A stretch of DNA of 19,906 bases, from NCBI GenBank assembly GCA_946482595.1, contig CAMLSD010000090.1:1-19906 (forward strand). Reading direction: 5' to 3'. Shown in pieces: positions 7,161-19,802 of the stretch (position 1 is its first letter; each line of letters opens with the position of its first letter). The DNA comes from an uncultured Comamonadaceae bacterium. GTDB taxonomy: Bacteria; Pseudomonadota; Gammaproteobacteria; Burkholderiales; Burkholderiaceae. The translations under genes and the position numbers were made by a program. Under the pieces are notes generated by a model, which was not told the origin of the DNA, ran no database searches, and saw only the letters and a program-made list of their open reading frames with translations.

Positions 7161-8509
7161 ACACGACCACCCTGAGCCTGAATGCACCTGGCTACCTGGC
7201 GCGCCGCAGCTGGTTCGACTGGCTGTTTGCCATCCTGATCGTCGGGGGGGCGGGTTATGCCTTCCAGCGTTACGCCGCATCGATGGACGGCTACGAAAAG
7301 GCCATCCTGATCGGTGCCGTGCCGTCCGCGATCTGGCTGGGCTGGTTCTGGCGGCCACTGCGCACGCTGGCGCTGGTGGTCAGCGCGGCCTCCTTGCTGG
7401 CGATCGCGCTGTACTCGCGCACCCAGGACGGCTTCGGTGCCGACCTGGCCCAGGGCGAGCAAGTCTTCCTGCTGAAGTATTTCCTGTCGAGCCAGAGTGC
7501 CATCCTGTGGATGAGCGTGCTGTTCTTCATGAGCACGCTGTTCTACTGGATCGGCTTTTTCACCCGCTCGGACAGCCGCACCGCCGAGGTCCTCGGCTCA
7601 CGCCTGGCCTGGGTGGCCGTCGGCATGGCCCTGATCGGCTCGATGGTGCGCTGGTTCGAAAGCCACCAGATCGCCCCCGACATCGGCCACATCCCGGTGA
7701 GCAACCTCTACGAGGTATTCGTGCTGTTCTGCTGGCTCACCGCGCTGTACTACCTCTACTACGAAGACCAGTACAAGCAGCGCGAGAACGTGCGCAGCCT
7801 GGGCGCGTTCGCGATGCTGATCGTCAGCGCCGCGGTGGGCTTCCTGCTGTGGTACTCGGTCGAGCGCGGAGCGCACGAGATCCAGCCGCTGGTGCCTGCG
7901 CTGCAGAGCTGGTGGATGAAGCTGCACGTGCCGGCCAACTTCATCGGCTATGGCACCTTTGCGCTGGCTGCGATGGTGGCGTTTGCCTATCTCATCAAGC
8001 AGCAGGCCACCGAGACCCGCTGGTACAAGCTCGCGCCGCTGTGGGCGCTGGGGGTGGTGCTGTGTTTCGAGCCGCTGGTGTTCCGCAAGTCGCCCGAAGG
8101 TGGCCTGAGCACCTACTGGGCCGTGTACTTCGGGATTTCGGCCCTGATCGTCGGGGCCATCCTGGCAGCGCGGCGTCGCATTGCCGCCCGGCTGCCGAGC
8201 TTCGAGATCCTCGACGACGTGATGTACAAGTCGATCGCCGTCGGTTTTGCGTTCTTCACCATCGCCACCATCCTGGGCGCGCTGTGGGCGGCCGAGGCCT
8301 GGGGGGGCTACTGGAGCTGGGACCCGAAGGAGACCTGGGCCCTGATCGTCTGGCTCAACTACGCAGCCTGGCTGCACATGCGCCTGATGAAAGGCCTGCG
8401 CGGCACGGTGGCGGCATGGTGGGCGCTGGTGGGCCTGGCCGTCACGACCTTTGCATTCCTGGGTGTGAACATGTTCCTCTCGGGCCTGCATTCGTACGGC
8501 GAGCTGTGA
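7157..8509 (+). CDS. ccsA: Cytochrome c biogenesis protein CcsA (ResC, System II haem handling protein)
   Basis: This 450-residue polytopic membrane protein is the CcsA/ResC partner of ResB. It carries the tryptophan-rich WWD haem-binding signature WGGYWSWDPKE at 382-392. Flanking conserved histidines, including His257 (KLHVP), His407 and His445 near the C-terminus, are candidates for haem binding in the family. Many hydrophobic segments span the chain, including ones near 22-40, 50-65, 70-86, 115-134, 150-165, 184-201 and 217-233. It is somewhat longer than many bacterial CcsA proteins because of an N-terminal membrane region before the core. The ATG at 7157 overlaps the resB TGA and has an excellent Shine-Dalgarno GGAGG 5 bases upstream. 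That tight overlap fits a fixed ratio of the two subunits of one complex. Gene names for this family are used inconsistently (ccsA, ccsB, resC); the identity of the protein is not in doubt. Confidence 0.96.
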   Translation: MNTTTLSLNAPGYLARRSWFDWLFAILIVGGAGYAFQRYAASMDGYEKAILIGAVPSAIWLGWFWRPLRTLALVVSAASLLAIALYSRTQDGFGADLAQGEQVFLLKYFLSSQSAILWMSVLFFMSTLFYWIGFFTRSDSRTAEVLGSRLAWVAVGMALIGSMVRWFESHQIAPDIGHIPVSNLYEVFVLFCWLTALYYLYYEDQYKQRENVRSLGAFAMLIVSAAVGFLLWYSVERGAHEIQPLVPALQSWWMKLHVPANFIGYGTFALAAMVAFAYLIKQQATETRWYKLAPLWALGVVLCFEPLVFRKSPEGGLSTYWAVYFGISALIVGAILAARRRIAARLPSFEILDDVMYKSIAVGFAFFTIATILGALWAAEAWGGYWSWDPKETWALIVWLNYAAWLHMRLMKGLRGTVAAWWALVGLAVTTFAFLGVNMFLSGLHSYGEL

Positions 8510-8533
8510 TGCGCACGGCGGGTGCGGCGTATA

Positions 8534-8550
8534 GTCGGTGCAAAACCGAC
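8534..8550 (+). promoter_or_regulatory. Short hairpin in the leader of the small hypothetical gene, with adjoining -10-like box
   Basis: GTCGGT (8534-8539) and ACCGAC (8545-8550) form a perfect 6-bp stem around GCAAA, ending 10 bases before the ATG at 8561. TATAGT (8530-8535), a fair -10 box, overlaps the left arm; no good -35 is seen at the right distance. As DNA this could be an operator over a promoter, as RNA a leader hairpin. Both are inference. Confidence 0.35.
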
Positions 8551-8560
8551 AACGCCGCCC

Positions 8561-8983
8561 ATGCCTTTCGTTGCCCGCAACATCCACGGCGTCATCGTCA
8601 GCCTGCATCGCGAGCCCACGCCCGAGACGCAGGAGTTCCTGGCTGACGACCACCCTGACGTCGATGCCTTCATCGGTCGACGGCCGGTGCCTGAGGGCAG
8701 CTTTCATGAACTCGACGCCGATTTCGTCCGGGTTCTCGAAGACCTGATCGACCTGCTGATCGCGCGCAACGTGATCCGCATCACCGACCTGCCGCCCGAG
8801 GCCCAGCGCAAGCTGTTCTCGCGCAAGAGCTTCCGCGACAGTCGAGGGCGCAACTCGCTCAGTCTGTTCGATCCGGTCGCCCTCGAGGCGGTGACCCACC
8901 CCGATCCGGCCCTGGGCGACCCCACGACCACCTCAGGCCTGGACGTGATCGACACGGGTTTCCACGACGATCTGGGCCGCTGA
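8561..8983 (+). CDS. Conserved hypothetical protein (often mislabelled tryptophan synthase beta-like)
   Basis: This predicted 140-residue soluble protein is a small conserved hypothetical found in beta- and gammaproteobacteria. Relatives are sometimes named 'tryptophan synthase subunit beta-like', but it is far too short for TrpB and has no pyridoxal-phosphate lysine motif, so that name should not be read as a function. The recognisable core runs from about 55 to 95: a helix with RVLEDLIDLLIARNVI, then RITDLPPEAQRKLFSRKSFR. The N-terminus has the strand-like ARNIHGVIVSLHREP. The C-terminal 40 residues are low-complexity and acidic. The ATG at 8561 gives MPFVARN, a natural start; an upstream in-frame ATG at 8522 adds 13 unlikely residues. 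No clear Shine-Dalgarno site is present. It sits 51 bases after ccsA on the same strand and may be cotranscribed. I cannot assign a function. Confidence 0.8.
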   Translation: MPFVARNIHGVIVSLHREPTPETQEFLADDHPDVDAFIGRRPVPEGSFHELDADFVRVLEDLIDLLIARNVIRITDLPPEAQRKLFSRKSFRDSRGRNSLSLFDPVALEAVTHPDPALGDPTTTSGLDVIDTGFHDDLGR

Positions 8984-8984
8984 A

Positions 8985-8999
8985 TGCGGCGTGGCCGCA
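8985..8999 (+). terminator. GC hairpin just after the small hypothetical gene
   Basis: TGCGGC (8985-8990) pairs perfectly with GCCGCA (8994-8999) around a 3-base loop, two bases after the stop at 8983. No T-run follows, so it is at best a weak or Rho-assisted end signal, or an RNA 3'-end stabiliser. Confidence 0.3.
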
Positions 9000-9040
9000 C
9001 CGGGCGCGTCGTCCGGGGCGCCGGTTTCTTACATGGGATA

Positions 9041-9062
9041 TTCCCCCAGACTGCAGGGGGAA
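9041..9062. repeat. Perfect inverted repeat upstream of msrP
   Basis: TTCCCCC (9041-9047) and GGGGGAA (9056-9062) are perfect inverted copies separated by 8 bases. The centre contains CTGCAG. The right arm runs into the -35-like element of the msrP promoter candidate. A second, shorter inverted repeat, CATGC (9066-9070) with GCATG (9075-9079), lies just downstream inside the spacer. This could be a protein-binding site or an upstream transcript hairpin. Confidence 0.6.
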
Positions 9063-9086
9063 CCTCATGCGGTGGCATGGTTCGAA
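9059..9086 (+). promoter_or_regulatory. ECF/sigma-E-like promoter for msrPQ
   Basis: GGAACCT (9059-9065), a 16-base spacer and TCGAA (9082-9086) closely match the RpoE-type pattern GGAACTT, N16, TCnAA. Transcription would start near 9093, leaving a leader of about 23 bases with GGAAAG (9103-9108) as the ribosome binding site for the ATG at 9116. The match is direct; use by an extracytoplasmic-function sigma factor is inferred. No such sigma gene lies in the window. Confidence 0.5.
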
Positions 9087-9115
9087 AAGTCTCACCCTGA
9101 ACGGAAAGCCTGCCC

Positions 9116-10111
9116 ATGCACTTCATCCGAAAAGACCGCGGCTTCGAGCACCCTGTCGCGTCCGAGATCACGCCCCGCCCGGTCTACGAACAACGCCGCG
9201 ACCTGCTGCGCTGGATGGCCACCGGTGCGGCGGGCGCGGCGCTGGCATCGTGGGCCGGTCGCGAGGCCCTGGCCCAGACCCCGCGCCCCAACAAGCTGGC
9301 GGCACTGCCGGCCACCCGCAGCAGTGTGGCCGGTGCGGTGACGATGGAAAAGCTGACCGACTACGACGACGTCAGCACCTACAACAACTTCTATGAGTTC
9401 GGCACCGACAAGGCCGATCCGGCCCGGCGCGCCGGCAGCCTGCGCACCCGGCCCTGGACCGTGTCGGTCGAGGGGGAGGTCGGCAAGCCGCGCACCTTCG
9501 ACATCGAAGACCTGCTCAAGCTCGCGCCGATGGAAGAGCGCATCTACCGGCTGCGCTGTGTTGAAGGCTGGTCCATGGTGGTGCCGTGGATCGGCTTTTC
9601 GCTGGCCGAACTGATCAAGCGGGTCGAGCCCACGGGGAATGCAAAGTTCGTCGAGTTCCACACCCTGGCCGACAAGGCCCAGATGCCCGGCCTGAACTCG
9701 CGCGTGCTGCTGTGGCCCTATGTGGAAGGGCTGCGCATGGACGAGGCGATGCATCCGCTGACGCTGCTGACCTTCGGCATGTACGGTGAGGTGCTGCCCA
9801 ACCAGAACGGCGCCCCGGTGCGGCTGATCGTGCCCTGGAAATACGGCTTCAAGAGCGGCAAGTCGATCGTGAAGATCCGCCTGGTCGAGAAGCAGCCGCA
9901 GACGGCCTGGGTGGTGGCCGCCGCCCACGAGTACGGCTTCTATTCCAATGTGAATCCCAAGGTCGACCATCCGCGCTGGAGCCAGGCCACCGAACGCCGC
10001 ATCGGCGAGGACGGACTGTTCCAGCGCAAGCGGCCCACGCTGATGTTCAACGGCTACGAGGCCCAGGTGGGCCAGATGTACGCCGGCATGGACCTCAAGA
10101 AGTTCTACTGA
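9116..10111 (+). CDS. msrP: Protein-methionine-sulfoxide reductase catalytic subunit MsrP
   Basis: This 331-residue protein is MsrP (YedY), the periplasmic molybdenum-cofactor enzyme that reduces methionine sulfoxide in oxidised envelope proteins. A twin-arginine signal is visible: RR at 27-28 in QRRDLLRW, then a hydrophobic Ala/Gly-rich segment ending in AREALAQ-like residues about 48-54, so it is exported folded by Tat. The molybdenum-coordinating cysteine is Cys148 in [18 protein letters not shown], which also carries the conserved family surroundings. Further family landmarks are [11 protein letters not shown] at about 89-99 and [16 protein letters not shown] near 240-255. Length agrees with the family (about 330). 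The ATG at 9116 is preceded by GGAAAG at suitable distance. It lacks haem and depends on MsrQ for electrons; msrQ follows directly. An ECF-like promoter with inverted repeats lies upstream, suggesting stress control. Confidence 0.97.
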   Translation: MHFIRKDRGFEHPVASEITPRPVYEQRRDLLRWMATGAAGAALASWAGREALAQTPRPNKLAALPATRSSVAGAVTMEKLTDYDDVSTYNNFYEFGTDKADPARRAGSLRTRPWTVSVEGEVGKPRTFDIEDLLKLAPMEERIYRLRCVEGWSMVVPWIGFSLAELIKRVEPTGNAKFVEFHTLADKAQMPGLNSRVLLWPYVEGLRMDEAMHPLTLLTFGMYGEVLPNQNGAPVRLIVPWKYGFKSGKSIVKIRLVEKQPQTAWVVAAAHEYGFYSNVNPKVDHPRWSQATERRIGEDGLFQRKRPTLMFNGYEAQVGQMYAGMDLKKFY

Positions 10112-10168
10112 GTGCCGCCACGGGTCGCGGTGGACGCTCACCTTCACGCACGGACACGCGCACCGGGC

Positions 10169-10819
10169 ATGGCTGCCGCCAGATCACCCCTGCTGCACGC
10201 GGCAGCCAAGCCGGTGCTGCTGCTGCTCGGCCTGCTGCCGCTGGCCTGGCTGGTCTGGGGTGCCGTGTTCGACGGCCTCGGTGCCAACCCGGCCGAGGCG
10301 CTGATCCGCGAGACGGGCGACTGGGCCTTGCGCGCGCTGTGTCTCACCCTGGCGGTCACCCCGCTGCGCCACTGGACAGGGCAGCACGCCCTCGCGCGGT
10401 TCAGGCGCATGCTGGGCCTGTTCACTTTCTTCTACGCCTGCCTGCACCTGCTTTGCTATGCCTGGCTCGACATGGGCCTGGTGCTGGGCGACATCGCGCG
10501 CGACATCCTCAAGCGGCCGTTCATCCTGGTGGGGTTTTCAGCGCTGCTGCTGATGCTTCCGCTGGCGCTGACCTCGTTCAACCGGGCCATCAAGGCCCTG
10601 GGCGCGGTGCGCTGGCAGGCGCTGCACCGTGCGGTCTACGCCGTGGTGCTGCTGGCGCTGCTGCATTTCTTCTGGATGCGCGCCGGCAAGAACGACTTTG
10701 CGGAATGGTCGATCTACGCCGTGATCGTGGCCGTGCTGCTGGGTGACCGCCTGCTGCGCCGCATGCGCAGCCTGCGGCCGGCTGCGCCACCGGCGGGCCC
10801 CACCCAGCGCCGCGCTTGA
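10169..10819 (+). CDS. msrQ: Protein-methionine-sulfoxide reductase haem-binding subunit MsrQ
   Basis: MsrQ (YedZ) is an inner-membrane haem b protein of the ferric-reductase-like superfamily that passes electrons to MsrP. From the ATG at 10169 it is 216 residues, with hydrophobic helices at about 15-32, 52-66, 82-100, 117-136, 153-170 and 182-193. Conserved histidines appear at 93 (ACLHLL), 153 (ALHRAVY) and 166 (ALLHFFW), in the order known for MsrQ haem ligands, and their numbering is within two of the E. coli protein. This supports the ATG start. An in-frame GTG at 10112, immediately after the msrP stop, would add 19 polar residues; it would give tighter coupling and cannot be fully excluded. 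Neither start has a strong Shine-Dalgarno site. The Arg/Pro-rich C-terminal tail is cytosolic. Adjacency to msrP makes the assignment firm. Confidence 0.94.
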   Translation: MAAARSPLLHAAAKPVLLLLGLLPLAWLVWGAVFDGLGANPAEALIRETGDWALRALCLTLAVTPLRHWTGQHALARFRRMLGLFTFFYACLHLLCYAWLDMGLVLGDIARDILKRPFILVGFSALLLMLPLALTSFNRAIKALGAVRWQALHRAVYAVVLLALLHFFWMRAGKNDFAEWSIYAVIVAVLLGDRLLRRMRSLRPAAPPAGPTQRRA

Positions 10820-10882
10820 CCTGAGGCAGAGGCCGCAGCGGGCGGCTGTCTACACTGCAGGGTTTCAGATCGCCCTGCCACC

Positions 10883-11500
10883 GTGAACCCTCCCGCCGAC
10901 GCCACCATCCAGCGCCATACCCTGTTCGAGGACGTCCAGGCCCTGGTCACGGGCACGCTGTTCATCTCGCTCGGGGTCGTGCTGTTCAACCGCACCGGGC
11001 TGCTGACCGGCGGCACGGCCGGGCTGGCCTTCCTGGTGCACTATGCCTCGGGCATCAGCTTCGGCAAGGTGTTTTTCGTGCTGAACCTGCCGTTCTACTG
11101 GCTGGCCTGGCGCCGCATGGGCCGCGCGTTCACGATCAAGACCTTCGTGGCCGTCGCGCTGCTGTCGCTGCTGGCCGAATGGCACCCGCTGGTGGTGCGC
11201 TTCGAGGCGCTGAACCCGTGGTACGCCGCCGTCATGGGCGGGCTGTTGATGGGGGCTGGCTTCCTGATGCTGTTTCGTCACCGCGCCAGCCTGGGCGGGG
11301 TGGGGATCCTCGCCCTGTACCTGCAGGACAGCCGCGGCTGGCGGGCCGGGCGGGTGCAGATGGTGATCGACTGCGCCATCGTCGCCACCGCGTTTGCCAC
11401 CGTCGAGCCGTTGCGGGTGGTGTATTCGCTGGCCGGTGCGGTGGCGCTCAACCTGATCCTGGCGATCAACCACAAGCCCGGGCGCTACGTCGCGATGTAG
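10883..11500 (+). CDS. YitT family membrane protein
   Basis: This 205-residue integral membrane protein belongs to the YitT (DUF161) family, whose transport substrate is not established. Five hydrophobic helices are visible at about 18-37, 42-62, 80-95, 112-132 and 155-190. The Gly-rich stretch GLLTGGTAGLAFL after the first helix and ASLGGVGILALYLQ after the fourth are the two internally related motifs typical of the family. Firmicute YitT proteins are about 280 residues with a soluble C-terminal DUF2179 domain; this one ends after the membrane part, as in many proteobacterial members. The start is GTG at 10883, giving MNPPAD; no in-frame ATG is near and the leader has no strong Shine-Dalgarno site. 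TACACT (10851-10856) is a possible -10 box. It converges on the binding-protein genes, with only 19 bases between the stops. Confidence 0.9.
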   Translation: MNPPADATIQRHTLFEDVQALVTGTLFISLGVVLFNRTGLLTGGTAGLAFLVHYASGISFGKVFFVLNLPFYWLAWRRMGRAFTIKTFVAVALLSLLAEWHPLVVRFEALNPWYAAVMGGLLMGAGFLMLFRHRASLGGVGILALYLQDSRGWRAGRVQMVIDCAIVATAFATVEPLRVVYSLAGAVALNLILAINHKPGRYVAM

Positions 11501-11515
11501 CCCCCGGCCCGGGGG
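11501..11515. terminator. Shared GC palindrome between convergent yitT-like and binding-protein genes
   Basis: CCCCCGGCCCGGGGG fills 15 of the 19 bases between the two convergent stop codons and is symmetric, so it folds in transcripts of both strands. No T-run follows on either side, so intrinsic termination would be weak. Its placement exactly between the genes is the main reason to call it an end signal. Confidence 0.4.
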
Positions 11516-11519
11516 TGCT

Positions 11520-12635
11520 TCAGCGCTTGAAGCGCCCGTCCTCGCCGATGATCGACAGGTCGGAGTATTCGGTGCCGGTGTGGTCGGTGGGGCTGAAGCT
11601 CACCTCCATGCCGCCGATGTCATAGTTGCGCAGGCCGTTCAGCGCGGCAACCAGCTTCTCACGGGTGGGGTTGGCGCCGGCGCGTCGCAGGCCCTCGACC
11701 AGCACCTTGGCCGCGGCAAAACCTTCCATCATGGCCGGCGAGACCTCGATGCCGCCCTTGGCACGCGCCAGGTCGACGGCTTCCTTCACGATCGGCGCGG
11801 CGAGCGAACGTTCATACGGGAAGACCTGCGTGACGATGGTGCCGCGGGCATGTTCGCCCAGCAGTTTCACGAAACCGCCCGAGGCGTTGTTCGACAGCGT
11901 GACCACCTGCGCGCGCGAGCCGGCGGCCCGCAGTGCCTTCATGCCGTCGGCCACCGCCGAGCCCGAGCCGATGAAGAGCACGGCCTGCGCGTCAGCCTGC
12001 ACCACCTTGGGGGCCACCGGGCCGAAGTCCGGCTTGGCGCGGTTGAACTTCTCGACCATCACGGGCTGCTTGCCCACCGCGGTGAAGCCTTTCTGCGCGC
12101 CGGCCATCGAATCGGCGCCGAAGGAGTCGTCAACCTGCAGCACGGCAATGCGCTCCAGGCCGATCAGGCTCAGGTGGCGGATCGCCCGCTCGGCCTCGCG
12201 CTGGTAGGTGGCACGCACGTTGAAGATGTACGGGTTGACCGGCTGATGCAGCACCATCGCACCGGTCGACGGCCCCACCATTGGCACCTTGAACTCGTTC
12301 AGCAGCGGCATGATGGCCTCGTTGTGCGGTGTTCCACGCGCCAGGAACAAGGCCACCACCTTGTTGTCGACCACCATCTTGCGGGCGTTCTCGGCGGCCA
12401 GCTTGGGGTCGAACTTGTCATCCATCTGGATCAGCTCGATCTTCTGGCCGTTCACCCCGCCACGCTCGTTGACCGCATCGATGTAGAGCCGGGCGCCATC
12501 GGAGGTCTCCTTGACGCTGGCGGCCACGGCGCCGGTGAATCCGGCGGTCTGCCCGACCACGATCTGGGCCCAGGCGGTCGTGACCGTGGCCTGTAGCAGC
12601 GCAAGGGCCAGCACGGCCCGGTGGAAGGTTTTCAT
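11520..12635 (-). CDS. ABC transporter substrate-binding protein, Leu/Ile/Val type (copy A, downstream)
   Basis: This 371-residue protein is a periplasmic binding protein of the LivJ/LivK-like family (periplasmic-binding-protein type 1 fold). Residues 1-23 form a Sec signal peptide ending in TTAWA before QIVVGQ. Family landmarks are GFTGAVA at the start of lobe 1, the GGVNGQKIELI segment, DDKFDPKLA, and VGPSTGAM, where ligand-contacting Ser/Thr residues usually lie. No lipobox cysteine is present, so it should be freely soluble. The ATG at 12635 has AGGAG about 10 bases upstream. It lies 60 bases after a paralogue of nearly the same length on the same strand. No permease or ATPase gene is in the window, so both are orphans here. 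The ligand cannot be read from the sequence; relatives bind branched-chain amino acids, amides or aromatic compounds. Confidence 0.92.
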   Translation of the reverse strand: MKTFHRAVLALALLQATVTTAWAQIVVGQTAGFTGAVAASVKETSDGARLYIDAVNERGGVNGQKIELIQMDDKFDPKLAAENARKMVVDNKVVALFLARGTPHNEAIMPLLNEFKVPMVGPSTGAMVLHQPVNPYIFNVRATYQREAERAIRHLSLIGLERIAVLQVDDSFGADSMAGAQKGFTAVGKQPVMVEKFNRAKPDFGPVAPKVVQADAQAVLFIGSGSAVADGMKALRAAGSRAQVVTLSNNASGGFVKLLGEHARGTIVTQVFPYERSLAAPIVKEAVDLARAKGGIEVSPAMMEGFAAAKVLVEGLRRAGANPTREKLVAALNGLRNYDIGGMEVSFSPTDHTGTEYSDLSIIGEDGRFKR

Positions 12636-12695
12636 GATGTTGTCTCCTCTGACTTTGTCGGGGTCTTGGTGGGCCTGGCGTCACCGGGGCGCGGT

Positions 12696-13817
12696 TCAGC
12701 GCATGAACTTGCCGTCGGGTCCGATGATCGACAGGTCGGCGTAGTCCAGGCCGGAATGGTCGTTCGGGCTGAAGCTGACTTCCAGGCCACCGATGTCGAC
12801 CTTGCGGAAGCCTTCGAGTGCCTGGATCAGCTTGGCCGGTGTGGGTGAGGGGCCGGCACGACGCAGGCCCTCGACCAGCACCTTGGCCGCGGCAAAACCC
12901 TCGAGCATTGCCGGCGTGACCTCGTCGAGGTTGCGCGCGCGGGCGAGATCGGCCGCTTCTTTCACGATCGGCGCCGACAGCGAGCGCTCGTACGGGAAGA
13001 CCTGGGTCACGATCGTGCCGCGGGCATGTTCACCCAGCAGCTTGATGAAACCGCCCGAGGCATTGTTCGACAGGGTGACCACCTGCGCACGCGAGCCCTG
13101 GGCGCGGATCGCCTTGGTGCCCTCGGCCACCGTGTTGGCCGAGGCGATGAAGATCACGGCCTGCGGGTCGTTCTGGGCGACGATGCCGGCCAGACGGGGC
13201 AGGTCGGGCTTGGCCCGGTCGAGCTTTTCCAGGAACACCGGCTTGAGCTGGCGGCTTTCCAGCCCGCGCAACGCGCCTTGCACCGCGTCGGCTCCGAAGG
13301 AGTCGTCGGTCTGCAGGATGCCGATGCGGGTGATGCCGATGGTGGTCAGGTGCACGATGGCCTTCTCGGCCTCGCGCTGATAGGTGGCTCGCACATTGAA
13401 CACATACGGATGCACCGGCTTGTGCAGCACCATGGCGCCGGTGCTCGGGCCCACCAGCGGCACCTTGAGTTCCTCGATCACCGGCAGCAGGGCCTGCGAA
13501 TGCGGTGTGCCGCGATTCAGGAACAGGGCCACCACACCCTGCTCGGTGATCAGCTTGCGTGCGATATCCGGGGTGAGCTTGGGGTCGAACTTGTCGTCCA
13601 CCGAGATCAGCTCGATCTTCTGGCCGTTGACCCCGCCGCGCGCGTTGACCGCATCGAAGTAGAGCCGGGCCCCGTCGGTGTTTTCCTTGACGCCGGTGGC
13701 GACCGAGCCGGTGAAGCCCGAGGGCTGGCCGATGCGGATCTGGGCATGTGACACACCCGTCAGCAGGCAGGCTGACAGCAGCCAGGCAGCCCATGAACTC
13801 GTGCGATGTGCGCGCAT
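12696..13817 (-). CDS. ABC transporter substrate-binding protein, Leu/Ile/Val type (copy B, promoter-proximal)
   Basis: This 373-residue protein is a second LivJ/LivK-like periplasmic binding protein, collinear with its downstream neighbour and more than half identical to it by eye. The signal peptide covers residues 1-25 (MRAHRTSS, hydrophobic stretch, GVSHA) before QIRIGQ. It shares GGVNGQKIELI, DDKFDPKL, VGPSTGAMVLH and FNVRATYQREAE with copy A. Differences cluster in the segment from SRQLKPVFLEKLDRAKP to ANTVAEG, in the second lobe. The ATG at 13817 is preceded by AAGGAG at 8-9 bases, a strong Shine-Dalgarno. As the first gene of the pair it probably carries the promoter, in the 205-base gap shared with divergent uvrA, but I could not pick convincing boxes. 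Two binding proteins side by side suggest related ligands feeding one transporter encoded elsewhere, which is inference. Confidence 0.92.
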   Translation of the reverse strand: MRAHRTSSWAAWLLSACLLTGVSHAQIRIGQPSGFTGSVATGVKENTDGARLYFDAVNARGGVNGQKIELISVDDKFDPKLTPDIARKLITEQGVVALFLNRGTPHSQALLPVIEELKVPLVGPSTGAMVLHKPVHPYVFNVRATYQREAEKAIVHLTTIGITRIGILQTDDSFGADAVQGALRGLESRQLKPVFLEKLDRAKPDLPRLAGIVAQNDPQAVIFIASANTVAEGTKAIRAQGSRAQVVTLSNNASGGFIKLLGEHARGTIVTQVFPYERSLSAPIVKEAADLARARNLDEVTPAMLEGFAAAKVLVEGLRRAGPSPTPAKLIQALEGFRKVDIGGLEVSFSPNDHSGLDYADLSIIGPDGKFMR

Positions 13818-13904
13818 CGTGCTGTCTCCTTGCCGATTCTTTGTGGCCTGCCAGTGTCACACCCTGCGCCCCCCGTGCCATGTGGAAAACCGCAACGCGC
13901 TCCG

Positions 13905-13934
13905 CCCGGCCGAGAGATATGCCACACCCGGCCG
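13905..13934. repeat. Paired CCCGGCCG motif in the divergent binding-protein/uvrA gap
   Basis: The octamer CCCGGCCG occurs at 13905-13912 and again at 13927-13934, 22 bases apart start to start, about two DNA turns. Its core CGGCCG is palindromic, so both copies could be read from either strand. In GC-rich DNA this may be chance, but the position between divergent genes fits an operator. Confidence 0.3.
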
Positions 13935-14022
13935 TCGCTTCCTGGGGGCTTGTGCGGTGTCAGCAGCCTTGTCAAGGCGCTTGCCTAGAATGCTTCGCCA
14001 CTGTCCCGAAAGAGCTCCCTTC

Positions 14023-19716
<5,694 letters not shown>

Positions 19717-19724
19717 CTCTGTCT

Positions 19725-19760
19725 CCCTCTCCCGCTGGCGGGAGAGGGTTGGGGAGAGGG
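19725..19760. repeat. Palindromic repeat after uvrA with two competing right arms
   Basis: CCCTCTCCCGC (19725-19735) is followed after TG by its perfect complement GCGGGAGAGGG (19738-19748). After TTG, a second right arm, GGGAGAGGG (19752-19760), can pair with the same left arm. A short T-run (19765-19768) follows, so the element could also end uvrA transcription. From memory, near-identical CCCTCTCCC/GGGAGAGGG palindromes are dispersed between genes in many GC-rich proteobacteria. Confidence 0.75.
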
Positions 19761-19802
19761 TGTGCTTTTGTGTTGGGTTGGTGTGTGGTTTGGGGCGCCG
19801 TT

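Noticed and set aside
8561..8983. Tryptophan synthase beta function for the small protein
   Set aside because: It is about a third of TrpB length and lacks the cofactor-binding lysine and glycine-rich motifs.
13970..13985. Sigma-54-like site (TGTCAA-N5-TTGC) before uvrA
   Set aside because: The essential GG of the -24 element is absent (GT instead), so the match is not credible.
13678..14022. Upstream extension of UvrA by 115 codons
   Set aside because: It would overlap the start of the divergent binding-protein gene; UvrA homology begins right after the ATG at 14023.
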